This document shows positions 1 to 7,876 of a DNA stretch of 64,000 bases, piece after piece. Source of the DNA: Rhodoferax sp. (lineage in GTDB: Bacteria; Pseudomonadota; Gammaproteobacteria; Burkholderiales; Burkholderiaceae_C); assembly GCA_024236015.1 (NCBI GenBank), contig JACKLK010000010.1:109789-173788 (forward strand), written 5' to 3'. The position numbers and the translations under genes are program-made. Every line of letters begins with the position of its first letter. The stretch's first letter is position 1. The notes beneath the pieces were generated by a model. That model made no database searches. It was not told the origin of the DNA and saw only the letters and a list, made by a program, of their open reading frames with translations.

Positions 1-115
1 CGTCACCTACCATCCGTCGAAACTGTTGCGCGCACCGCTGCAAAAGGCCCAGGCCTGGGCCGACCTGTGCCTGGCACGTGCGCAAGCCCTTTCACCTTCA
101 ACGCCGACACCATGA
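1..115 (+). CDS. Uracil-DNA glycosylase family (type 4/5-like), C-terminal end only
   Basis: The window opens inside a gene read in the frame that starts at base 2 and stops with TGA at 113-115. The visible tail begins [22 protein letters not shown], which fits the C-terminal His-Pro-x-x-Leu-Leu-Arg motif and following helix of family 4/5 uracil-DNA glycosylases (phage SPO1 polymerase-related), enzymes that excise uracil from DNA. The stop codon overlaps the pyrF start (ATGA), so the two genes are probably translationally coupled. Only about 37 residues are visible, so the family call rests on this one motif. Confidence 0.6.
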   Translation, partial: VTYHPSKLLRAPLQKAQAWADLCLARAQALSPSTPTP

Positions 116-957
116 ATTTCATCGACCAACTCGCCGACGCCGGCAGCCGCAATGCCTCCATGCTGTGTGTCGGACTCGATCCCGAACCGGCGCGTTTTCC
201 GCAAGCCCTGCGCGGGGACGCTGGCCGGATCTACGACTTCTGTGCCGCCATCGTCGATGCCACTGCCGACCTGGCCATGGCCTTCAAGCCGCAGATCGCC
301 TATTTCGCCGCGCACCGGGCGGAGGCGCAGCTCGAACAACTGATGGCCCACATGCGCCGCGCCGCACCCCATGTGCCGGTCATCCTGGATGCCAAGCGCG
401 GCGACATCGGTTCGACCGCGGAGCAGTATGCGATCGAGGCGTTCGAGCGCTACGGTGCCGACGCGGTGACGCTGTCGCCGTTCATGGGTTTCGATTCGGT
501 TCAGCCCTACCTGAAACACCACGGCAAGGGCGCCTTCCTGCTGTGCCGTACCTCGAACCCGGGCGGCGACGACCTGCAGAACCAGCGCCTGGCCAGCGTC
601 GACGGTCAGCCGCTGCTGTACGAACATGTCGCGCGGCTGGCGCAGGGGCCGTGGAATACCAATGGCCAGCTCGGGCTGGTCGTGGGCGCGACCTATCCGG
701 CCGAGATCGCGCGCGTGCGCGAGCTGGCGCCGACGTTGCCCTTGCTGATTCCGGGTGTCGGTGCGCAGGGCGGGGACGCGGCCGCGACGGTACGCGCCGG
801 CTGGCGCGGCAACACGGCGGACGGCAGCAGCACCGGGCCGATCGTCGTCAACTCGTCGCGCGCCATCCTGTATGCGTCGTCCGGCGCGGATTTTGCCGAA
901 GCCGCGCGCGCCGAGGCGCGGCGCACGCGCGATGCATTGCAGGCGGCGCGCGGCTGA
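112..957 (+). CDS. pyrF: Orotidine 5'-phosphate decarboxylase
   Basis: Catalyses the last step of de novo UMP synthesis, the decarboxylation of OMP, in the cytoplasm. The 281-residue protein has the active-site signature DAKRGDIG at residues 93-100, in which Asp93, Lys95 and Asp98 form the charged catalytic network. An early GLDP motif (21-24) and PGVGAQGGD near the C terminus fit the longer bacterial PyrF subfamily. ATG at 112 was chosen because it overlaps the upstream stop and begins the conserved N terminus; in-frame extension to 67 would add residues without similarity. A Rieske oxygenase gene follows about 50 bases downstream. Confidence 0.95.
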   Translation: MNFIDQLADAGSRNASMLCVGLDPEPARFPQALRGDAGRIYDFCAAIVDATADLAMAFKPQIAYFAAHRAEAQLEQLMAHMRRAAPHVPVILDAKRGDIGSTAEQYAIEAFERYGADAVTLSPFMGFDSVQPYLKHHGKGAFLLCRTSNPGGDDLQNQRLASVDGQPLLYEHVARLAQGPWNTNGQLGLVVGATYPAEIARVRELAPTLPLLIPGVGAQGGDAAATVRAGWRGNTADGSSTGPIVVNSSRAILYASSGADFAEAARAEARRTRDALQAARG

Positions 958-1005
958 ATCCACCGGCCAGGGCACGCATCGAATTTGAAGGGGAGTGCAG
1001 GCAGC

Positions 1006-2292
1006 ATGCAACAACAGATACCCAGCGTATTTCCGGACCGCCTCGCATGGGACGGCGACGGCACCAGCAGGATCCCGTTCGGCGTCTACACCAGCGAACA
1101 ACTGCACCGGCGCGAACTCGACCGCTTCTTCTACCGCAGTCACTGGAGTTATGTGGCCCTGGAGGCCGAGATCCCGAACGCGGGCGACTTCAAGCGCACC
1201 GTGGTCGGCGAACGCTCGGTCATCGTCGTGCGCGACAAGGACGGTTCGGTCAAGGTGGTGGAGAACGTCTGCGCGCACCGCGGCATGCAGTTCTGCCGCG
1301 AGCGCCACGGCAACCGCCAGGAGTTCATCTGCCCCTACCACCAGTGGAGCTACACGCTGGCCGGCGATTTGCAGGGCGTGCCGTTTCGCCGTGGCGTGCG
1401 CCAGGACGGCAAGATCAACGGCGGCATGCCGGCAGACTTCAAGCTGGAGGACAACGGCCTGACCCGGCTCAAGGTCGCGTGCCGCGGCGGCGTCGTGTTC
1501 GCGTCGTTCGACCACGGTGTCGAATCGCTCGAAGACTACCTGGGCCCCGAGATCCTGCGTTATTTCGACCGCCTGTTCAACGGCCGCAAGCTGAAGATCC
1601 TGGGCTACAACCGCCAGCGCATTCCGGGCAACTGGAAGCTGATGCAGGAGAACATCAAGGATCCGTACCACCCGGGGCTGCTGCACACCTGGTTCGTCAC
1701 CTTCGGCCTGTGGCGCGCCGATAACAAGTCCGAACTGAAGATGGACCGGCACCATCGCCATGCGGCCATGATCTCCACGCGCGGCCAGTCGGGCAAGGCC
1801 GACCAGGTCACGCAGGTCTCGAGCTTCAAGGAGAGCATGCAGCTGCACGACGACCGCTTCCTGGACATCGTGCCCGAGGCCTGGTGGGGCGGGCCCAGTG
1901 CGGTGATGACGACGCTGTTCCCCAGCGTGATCTTGCAGCAGCAGGTCAACAGCGTGTCGACGCGGCACATCCAGCCCGACGGGCACGGCGCGTTCAACTT
2001 CGAGTGGACGCATTTCGGCTTCGAGGACGACGACGACGCCATGACCCGGCGCCGGCTGCGCCAGGCCAACCTGTTCGGCCCGGCCGGATTCGTGTCGGCC
2101 GATGATGGCGAGGTGATCGAGTTCAGCCAGCGCGGTTTCGACAGCAAGCCGGTGCACCGTGCGCTGGCCGAACTCGGAGGCCGGGAGGTCGGCGACACCG
2201 ACCACATGGTGACCGAGACGCTGATCCGCGGCATGTACCGCTACTGGCGCGAAGTGATGGAAAAGGACGACGAGCCCGGAGGCGACGCATGA
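1006..2292 (+). CDS. Rieske [2Fe-2S] aromatic-ring-hydroxylating dioxygenase, large (alpha) subunit
   Basis: Oxygenase component of a non-haem iron ring-hydroxylating dioxygenase. The Rieske ligands are Cys89, His91, Cys109 and His112 (C-x-H-x17-C-x2-H). The mononuclear iron site is seen as Asp219, His222 and His227 in NIKDPYHPGLLH, with Asp219 as the expected bridging residue. The size (428 residues) and general pattern recall salicylate 5-hydroxylase or anthranilate dioxygenase alpha subunits, but the substrate cannot be read from sequence. ATG at 1006 follows GGGAG; a TTG at 985 is an unlikely alternative. The stop overlaps the start of the beta subunit. No ferredoxin or reductase gene lies beside it, so electrons must come from elsewhere. 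Confidence 0.9.
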   Translation: MQQQIPSVFPDRLAWDGDGTSRIPFGVYTSEQLHRRELDRFFYRSHWSYVALEAEIPNAGDFKRTVVGERSVIVVRDKDGSVKVVENVCAHRGMQFCRERHGNRQEFICPYHQWSYTLAGDLQGVPFRRGVRQDGKINGGMPADFKLEDNGLTRLKVACRGGVVFASFDHGVESLEDYLGPEILRYFDRLFNGRKLKILGYNRQRIPGNWKLMQENIKDPYHPGLLHTWFVTFGLWRADNKSELKMDRHHRHAAMISTRGQSGKADQVTQVSSFKESMQLHDDRFLDIVPEAWWGGPSAVMTTLFPSVILQQQVNSVSTRHIQPDGHGAFNFEWTHFGFEDDDDAMTRRRLRQANLFGPAGFVSADDGEVIEFSQRGFDSKPVHRALAELGGREVGDTDHMVTETLIRGMYRYWREVMEKDDEPGGDA

Positions 2293-2771
2293 CCGCCGCG
2301 ATCGACCCGCAGACCTACACGGAGTTGAGCCAGCTGCTGGCCGAGTACGCCGCCGTCGTCGACGCCGCCGACTGGGACGCCTGGTGCGAGTTGTTCACCG
2401 ACGACTGCGTCTACAAGCTGATCCCGCGCGAGAACCACGAGCGCGGCCTGCCACTGGCGACGATGGATTTCGAGAGCAAGGGCATGCTCAAGGACCGGGC
2501 CTATGCGATTCGCGAGACCTTGTTCCATGACCCGTATTACCAGCGCCACGTCGTGGGCGCGCCGCGGCTGCTGGACGTGGCGCCGGATCGCATCGTCTGC
2601 GAATCGAACTACGCGGTGTTCCGCACCAAGTTGTCGGAGCTGACCCAGGTGTTCAACGTCGGGCGTTACCTGGATACGGTGGTGCGGCTGGACTCCGGCT
2701 GGCGCTTTGCGTCGCGGCTGTGCATCTACGACAGCGAGATGATTCCGAATTCGATCATCTACCCGGTGTAG
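2289..2771 (+). CDS. Aromatic-ring-hydroxylating dioxygenase, small (beta) subunit
   Basis: A 160-residue protein of the SnoaL-like cone-fold family that packs against the alpha subunit and stabilises the a3b3 hexamer. It begins with the usual helical segment (LAEYAAVVDAADWDAWCELF) followed by an FTDDCVYKL strand, and ends with a conserved SRLCIYDS...SIIYPV segment. The start codon overlaps the alpha-subunit stop (ATGA), which indicates translational coupling. Its stop lies only three bases from the stop of the convergent PEP-CTERM gene. Confidence 0.88.
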   Translation: MTAAIDPQTYTELSQLLAEYAAVVDAADWDAWCELFTDDCVYKLIPRENHERGLPLATMDFESKGMLKDRAYAIRETLFHDPYYQRHVVGAPRLLDVAPDRIVCESNYAVFRTKLSELTQVFNVGRYLDTVVRLDSGWRFASRLCIYDSEMIPNSIIYPV

Positions 2772-2774
2772 ACG

Positions 2775-3437
2775 CTATTGGTGCGCACCCGTCCTGCGCC
2801 GGCGCCCCAACCAGTGCACCAGTGCACCGCCGGACAGCAGCATGGCCAGCGCGCTGGGTTCGGGAACCATGGACACGTTGTCGAGGCTGCCGACGTCGGC
2901 GCCGCTCTGGTATTCGGCGCGAATCCTGAGCCCGGTGAGGTTGGACAGGACCGAGGCAAACTGCGCCTCGCTCGCCACGGCGCCATTCAGGGTGTCGATG
3001 TGCCAGGCTCCGGCGGACAGCGGAACCGCATATGAGGTCCAGCCGCCGTTGGCAGGATTCGTCGCCAGGTCATAGGCCAGTGTCAGCCCCGCGCCTTGAA
3101 GAATGACGTCTTCGTCGTTGAACTGATTGGCGCCGCCAGGATAGACCTGACGCAGGTCGAATGTGAGCATCGTACCTGCGGCGAAGCTCTTGTTGCCCAG
3201 ATACATGTCGGGCGCGACGAAGTACGTGACACCGCCCGTGGTCCGGTCGTCGATGAAGACATGGCCACCGGGATTGCCGCCGACCGCACTCCATTGGAGA
3301 TCACCGGTCGCGTCGCCAGTCGCGGACCAGCCCTGCGTGCCGGAGTCGAATGTGCTGAGTGCCCCATGGGCGGACAACGAGGTCACGGCGGCCGCCAGCG
3401 CGGCAAGGGTCGATACGGTACTGACAAGTCGCTTCAT
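2775..3437 (-). CDS. PEP-CTERM sorting domain protein
   Basis: A 220-residue exported protein. It has a Sec signal peptide (MKRLVSTVSTLAALAAAVTS, cleavage near SAHGA), a Gly/Asp/Thr-rich beta-type body resembling laminin-B-like or discoidin-like extracellular modules, and a C-terminal sorting signal: VPEPSALAML, a hydrophobic helix, then the basic tail RRRR. PEP-CTERM proteins are processed by exosortase/EpsH and go to the cell surface or exopolysaccharide matrix. The start at 3437 is set by GGAGG seven bases upstream. No exosortase is visible in the window, so it must be encoded elsewhere. The function of the body is unknown. Confidence 0.8.
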   Translation of the reverse strand: MKRLVSTVSTLAALAAAVTSLSAHGALSTFDSGTQGWSATGDATGDLQWSAVGGNPGGHVFIDDRTTGGVTYFVAPDMYLGNKSFAAGTMLTFDLRQVYPGGANQFNDEDVILQGAGLTLAYDLATNPANGGWTSYAVPLSAGAWHIDTLNGAVASEAQFASVLSNLTGLRIRAEYQSGADVGSLDNVSMVPEPSALAMLLSGGALVHWLGRRRRTGAHQ

Positions 3438-3523
3438 CTGCATGCCTCCAACGAGAATGGGAACGGGTGGCCCGGCCAGGGCCCCCTGCTGTGAGCATTC
3501 TGGCATACGGACACGATGGCGCT

Positions 3524-4906
3524 TCAATGCGGCGCGCGTGTGGGCGCCGTGCCGCCACCGTCGCGCATCTTCCCCACCACCCTGAAACACCACCACATCC
3601 CGATGACCCCGAACGCGATCACGCCCAGCCCGTATCCCGCCAGCGCTCCCTTGGCGCCGAACCAGGACTGGCCCAGCCAGACGAACGGGATCACGCCCAG
3701 CGTCGAACGACCCCAGTTCAGCGCGGTCGAGTAGAACGCGAAACCGAGGTTGTTGAACGCGGCGTTGGCGACGAACAAGGCGCCGTTGAACAGGAAGCTG
3801 CCGGCCACGAAGATGCAGAAGAACACGATCAGTTCGCGTGCCAGGCCGTGCGACTGGAACAGGTCGGCGATCAGGCCGCTACCCACTGCGAGCAGGATCC
3901 AGACCGCCAGCGCATAGACCAGCGTGACCTTGAGCGCGTCGTGCACCGTGGATGTGACCCGGTCGAAACGCCGGGCGCCGAAGTTCTGGCCGACGATGGG
4001 GCCGATGGCGCCCGAGAGCGCGAACAACACGCCGAACGCGACCGGGATGATGCGCTGGATCACGGTCCAGCCGGCGATGGCTTCGTCGCCGTAGCTCGAG
4101 ATGGCCTCGGTGACGAAGGCATTGCCCACCGGGGTCGCGATCTGGGTCAGCACGGCGGGCATGGCGATCGCCATGAACGGCGCGAGCTCGCGCAGTACCA
4201 GCGTGACGTGGGGACGGGCCACCAGCTTGTGGACGCGCCACAGGCCGTGCAGGCCGATCACGACCATGGCCACGCGCACGATGATGGTGGCAATCGCCAC
4301 GCCGTGCAGTTCCAGCCCCAGCCCCAGGATCAGCAGCGGGTCCATGACCAGCGCCGTGGCGGCCGCGCCCAGCGTGACATACATCGCGCGGCGTGCGTCG
4401 CCGGTGGCGCGCAGCAGGCCCGACAGGCACATGCCCACGCCCAGCAAGGGCCACGACGGAAGAATGATGCGCATCAGCGTCGCGGCGCGTTCGGCCGTCT
4501 GCCCGCGCGCGCCCAGCAACTCCATGGCCGGGTCGATCAGCGGATAACAGGCCAGGGCCAGCAACGCCATGCAGGTGCCGACGATGATCAGCGACGCACC
4601 GGCGATCTGGCGTGCCTGCGCGGGTTGGCCGCGGCCCAGCGCGCGCGCCGTCAGCGCGGTGGCCGCGATCGACAGGCCGATCGACATCGACGTGGCCAGG
4701 AACAAGAGCGTGGTCGCGTAACCGAGCGCGGCGGTCAACTCGGGCTGGCGCAGCAGCGTGATGTAGAACAGGTTCAGCGCATCGACCGCGAACACCGCCA
4801 CCAGGCCGATGGAGCCGGCGGCGGTCATGCGGATCACATGGCCCAGCGTCGAACCGGTGACGAGACGGCCTTGGGATGCAGCAGCGCCGTCAGCGGGTTT
4901 TTGCAT
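3524..4906 (-). CDS. MATE family efflux transporter
   Basis: A 460-residue inner-membrane protein with about twelve hydrophobic helices in two pseudo-symmetric halves. The first half begins with the MATE/NorM-like VDALNLFYIT and ALGYATTLLFL segments; the second begins near FMAIAMPAVLTQIATPVGNA, which repeats the same pattern. MATE proteins export cationic drugs and metabolites using a Na+ or H+ gradient. The gene lies downstream of proA on the same strand with about 57 bases between them and could be cotranscribed. The substrate cannot be inferred. Confidence 0.88.
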   Translation of the reverse strand: MQKPADGAAASQGRLVTGSTLGHVIRMTAAGSIGLVAVFAVDALNLFYITLLRQPELTAALGYATTLLFLATSMSIGLSIAATALTARALGRGQPAQARQIAGASLIIVGTCMALLALACYPLIDPAMELLGARGQTAERAATLMRIILPSWPLLGVGMCLSGLLRATGDARRAMYVTLGAAATALVMDPLLILGLGLELHGVAIATIIVRVAMVVIGLHGLWRVHKLVARPHVTLVLRELAPFMAIAMPAVLTQIATPVGNAFVTEAISSYGDEAIAGWTVIQRIIPVAFGVLFALSGAIGPIVGQNFGARRFDRVTSTVHDALKVTLVYALAVWILLAVGSGLIADLFQSHGLARELIVFFCIFVAGSFLFNGALFVANAAFNNLGFAFYSTALNWGRSTLGVIPFVWLGQSWFGAKGALAGYGLGVIAFGVIGMWWCFRVVGKMRDGGGTAPTRAPH

Positions 4907-4963
4907 GGAGTGGGTGCGGCGGGCGGGGCCTGGGCCCGGCCCGCGTGGGGCCGGACGCGGCGC

Positions 4964-6244
4964 TCAGCCGCGCACTTCCCCGTTGCCCAGCACCACGTAT
5001 TTCAGCGACGTGAGGCCTTCGATGCCGACCGGTCCGCGGGCGTGGAACTTGTCGGTGCTGATGCCGATCTCGGCGCCCAGGCCGTATTCGAAGCCATCGG
5101 CGAAACGGGTGCTGGCATTGACCATGACGCTGGCCGAGTCGACCTCCCGCAGGAATCGCTGCGCATGCATGTGGTCGCGCGTGAGGATGGCATCGGTGTG
5201 GTGGCTGCCGTAGTGGTTGATGTGGGCGATGGCGGCGTCCAGGCCGTCCACCACCTTGATGCTGATGACGGGCGCCAGGTATTCGGTGGACCAGTCCTGC
5301 TCGGTCGCATCGACCAGATGGGCGCCGTTGACGCCGGCCAGCAGGGCGCGGCTGGCGGGACACACCCGCATCTCGACATGCTTGGCGGCATAGATGGCGC
5401 CGATCTGCGGCAGGAAGTCGGCGGCGACCCCGCGTGCCACCAGCAGGCTCTCGCTGGCGTTGCAGGGGCTGTATTTCTGGGTCTTGGCGTTGTCGGCCAC
5501 CGCGGTCGCCATCGCGATGTCGCAGGGGTCGTCGACATAGACATGGCAGTTGCCGTCCAGGTGCTTGAGCACCGGCACCTTGGCATCGCGGCTGATGCGC
5601 TCGATCAGGCCCTTGCCGCCGCGCGGGATCGCCATGTCGACGAATTGCGGCATGGCGATGAGTTCGCCGACCACGGCGCGGTCGGTGATCTGCACCAGTT
5701 GCACGCCGTCGCTCGGCAGGCCGCTGGACTGCAGCGCCTGCTGCACCAGCCGGGCCAGCGCCTTGTTCGATTCGATGGCTTCCGAGCCGCCGCGCAGGAT
5801 GCAGGCATTGCCGCTCTTGATCGCCAGGCTGGCGGCTTCGATGGTCACGTTGGGGCGGCTTTCGAAGACCATTGCGAACACGCCGATCGGCACCCGCATC
5901 TGGCCGACGCGAATGCCGCTGGGTTGCTGCACCATGCCGCTGATCTGGCCGATCACGTCGGGCATGGCCGCCAGCTGTTCGCAGCCCTGGGCCACGGTCT
6001 CCAGTACCTTGGGCGTGAGCCGCAGCCGGTCGACCATGGGCGCCGACAGGCCGGCGGCGGTGGCGCGTTCGAGGTCCACGTTGTTGGCGGATTGCAGCGC
6101 CGCCGTGTCCTGGCGCAGCAGCCCGGCCAGCGTGCGCAGGCAACGGTTGCGTTGCGCGGCCTCGGCCTTGGCCATCGCGCCCGAGGCGGTGCGAGCCTGC
6201 AGGCCCAGGGTCTGGCTGTATTCGGCGATGTTGACGGCGTTCAT
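4964..6244 (-). CDS. proA: Glutamate-5-semialdehyde dehydrogenase (gamma-glutamyl phosphate reductase)
   Basis: The second step of proline synthesis: NADPH-dependent reduction of gamma-glutamyl phosphate to glutamate-5-semialdehyde. The 426-residue length is typical. It has the aldehyde-dehydrogenase-fold cofactor region ([16 protein letters not shown]) and the catalytic cysteine in [12 protein letters not shown]; the end [23 protein letters not shown] is the family's conserved C terminus. The proB partner is not in the window. The gene lies 41 bases after holA. Confidence 0.96.
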   Translation of the reverse strand: MNAVNIAEYSQTLGLQARTASGAMAKAEAAQRNRCLRTLAGLLRQDTAALQSANNVDLERATAAGLSAPMVDRLRLTPKVLETVAQGCEQLAAMPDVIGQISGMVQQPSGIRVGQMRVPIGVFAMVFESRPNVTIEAASLAIKSGNACILRGGSEAIESNKALARLVQQALQSSGLPSDGVQLVQITDRAVVGELIAMPQFVDMAIPRGGKGLIERISRDAKVPVLKHLDGNCHVYVDDPCDIAMATAVADNAKTQKYSPCNASESLLVARGVAADFLPQIGAIYAAKHVEMRVCPASRALLAGVNGAHLVDATEQDWSTEYLAPVISIKVVDGLDAAIAHINHYGSHHTDAILTRDHMHAQRFLREVDSASVMVNASTRFADGFEYGLGAEIGISTDKFHARGPVGIEGLTSLKYVVLGNGEVRG

Positions 6245-6285
6245 GGCGCGATTTTCTCACGCCGGCTGCGCCGGCGTCCGCTGGT

Positions 6286-7338
6286 TCAGCGCGCCGCGCA
6301 GGCGCCGCACAGCCCCATGGCCAGGCGGTGCAGCGCCTGCCACGGGTCGGTCGGCCAGTCGGGCTGCTTCAGGCCCTTGACGATGCCATCGACCCGGTGT
6401 GCCTGCAGCAGCAGGTCGGCCAGCAGCGTGGCGTCCAGGCGCGGCAGCACCCGTTCGAACAGGCGTTCGCGCACCCCCCACACGCGTTGCTCGCGCAGCG
6501 CCATCGGCATCGGGCGGCCATCGCCCATGGCATCGCGCACCCGCTTGAGTGCGCGGATGTCCTCGGACAGGCTGTAGTGCACCAGCACCGGCGCCTCGCC
6601 TTCGGCCTGCAGCCCGCCGAGCATGCGCAGCACGCGGGCCTGCTGCCCGGCCAGCACCGCCTCGCTGAGCTTGAACACGTCGTACCGCGCCACGTTGAGC
6701 ACGGCGCGTTCGATGTCCTCGAAACCCAGTTCACCCTGCGGGTACAGCAACGCCAGCTTCTGGATCTCCTGGTGCGCCGCCAGCAGGTTGCCTTCGACCC
6801 GGTCGGCGAAGAACTGCAGGCTGCGCTGGCCCTCGACGCCGGGCTTGACGCGCTGGTCCTGCTGCGCCAGGCGTTGTGCCAGCCATTGCGGCAAGGCGCT
6901 GCGTTCGATCGGTTCGATCGCGATCGATACGCCGTGCCGCTCCAGCGCACCGAACCAGGCGCCGCTGCGGGTGGCCTTGTCCAGCCGGGGCAGGATCACG
7001 AGGGTCAGCAGGTCGTCGTTGCCCTGGCCCTGCTCGCACAGCTGCTGGATCGCGGCACTGCCGTCCTTGCCGGGCTTGCCCGTCGGGATGCGGATTTCGA
7101 CGATCTGCTTGTCGGCGAACAGGCTCAGCGAACCACCGGCGGCCAGCACCTCGCTCCAGTCGAAGTGGGCTCCGGCCACCGTGTGCGCGGTACGCTCGGT
7201 GAAACCGGCTGCACGGGCCGCGGCGCGGATGGTATCGGCCGCTTCCTGGATCAGCAGCGGCTCGTCGCCGTGCAAGGTGTACAGACCGCGCAGGCCCCGG
7301 CTCAGGTGCTGGGCGAGTTGGCCGGCGGCGAGTTGCAT
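6286..7338 (-). CDS. holA: DNA polymerase III subunit delta
   Basis: Clamp-loader subunit that opens the beta sliding clamp. The 350-residue protein begins MQLAAGQLAQHL with LYTLHGDEPLLIQEAADTIR, the usual HolA N terminus containing the degenerate nucleotide-binding fold, and has the helical collar-type C-terminal domain (LSEDIRALKRVRDAM...RVWGVRERLF). It follows lptE in the leuS-lptE-holA-proA order typical of betaproteobacteria, with a 37-base gap. Confidence 0.95.
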   Translation of the reverse strand: MQLAAGQLAQHLSRGLRGLYTLHGDEPLLIQEAADTIRAAARAAGFTERTAHTVAGAHFDWSEVLAAGGSLSLFADKQIVEIRIPTGKPGKDGSAAIQQLCEQGQGNDDLLTLVILPRLDKATRSGAWFGALERHGVSIAIEPIERSALPQWLAQRLAQQDQRVKPGVEGQRSLQFFADRVEGNLLAAHQEIQKLALLYPQGELGFEDIERAVLNVARYDVFKLSEAVLAGQQARVLRMLGGLQAEGEAPVLVHYSLSEDIRALKRVRDAMGDGRPMPMALREQRVWGVRERLFERVLPRLDATLLADLLLQAHRVDGIVKGLKQPDWPTDPWQALHRLAMGLCGACAAR

Positions 7339-7375
7339 GGGTCGTTGCGGGGGCGCGGCGCCTGCGCCGGTCGCG

Positions 7376-7876
7376 TCAGAGCGACTTGACCGCCGCCAGG
7401 CGGCGGATCAGCTGCTGCACGATGTCCGATTGCATGTCCCGGTACATCAGGCCTTCCTCGGCCTCCTTGGCCAGCACGGCGGACTCGTTGAAGCTGATGT
7501 CGCGATTGAGCAGCAGTTCGGTGGCCGGAATCAACTCCTTGCCTTGCGGCGTGCGCAGGCGGAACTGCAGCCGGCTGCGCAACTGGAATTCGGTGACCTG
7601 GCCCGAGGTGTTGACGCCCACGACGGTTTTCTCGCGCGCCTCGGAAAGAATGTCGAGCACCGCATCGGCGCTTTTCTGCTGGGCGGAATCGGTGATCAGG
7701 CTCAGGCTGTCGATCGCGGCCAGGTTGCGCTTGAGCTCGTTGCCCACCGGAGAATGTTCTCCGGCGTTCACGTACAGGGAACGAAACGCCAGGTCGGGCG
7801 CGCCGCGCAGCTTGAAGCCGCAAGCGACCAGCACCGGGGCCGCGCATGCGGCGAGCAGCAGGCGGCGTTGCATCAT
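7376..7876 (-). CDS. lptE: LPS-assembly lipoprotein LptE
   Basis: Outer-membrane lipoprotein that plugs and supports the LptD translocon for LPS insertion. It has a lipoprotein signal ([18 protein letters not shown]) with a lipobox Cys at residue 18 followed by GFKLRG, the characteristic LptE start, and a domain with the [15 protein letters not shown] strand. Two consecutive ATG codons (7876 and 7873) overlap the leuS stop (ATGATG/TGA), so translation is coupled to leuS; either may be used, giving 166 or 165 residues. Confidence 0.92.
   Translation of the reverse strand: MMQRRLLLAACAAPVLVACGFKLRGAPDLAFRSLYVNAGEHSPVGNELKRNLAAIDSLSLITDSAQQKSADAVLDILSEAREKTVVGVNTSGQVTEFQLRSRLQFRLRTPQGKELIPATELLLNRDISFNESAVLAKEAEEGLMYRDMQSDIVQQLIRRLAAVKSL

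Noticed and set aside
985..1005. Upstream TTG start for the Rieske alpha subunit
   Set aside because: ATG at 1006 has a better placed GGGAG and the added residues show no family similarity.
7..2205. A 732-codon open frame on the minus strand opposite pyrF and the Rieske genes
   Set aside because: High GC makes stop codons rare on the opposite strand; it has no recognisable domain and lies over well-supported genes.
6259..6277. ACGCCGGC-TGC-GCCGGCGT hairpin between holA and proA as a terminator
   Set aside because: The stem is perfect but is followed by an A-rich, not T-rich, stretch on the coding strand, so it is not an intrinsic terminator.
3467..6577. A 1036-codon plus-strand frame opposite the MATE and proA genes
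   Set aside because: Its composition is extremely Gln/Arg/His/Gly-rich with no motif, as expected of a shadow frame of GC-rich genes.
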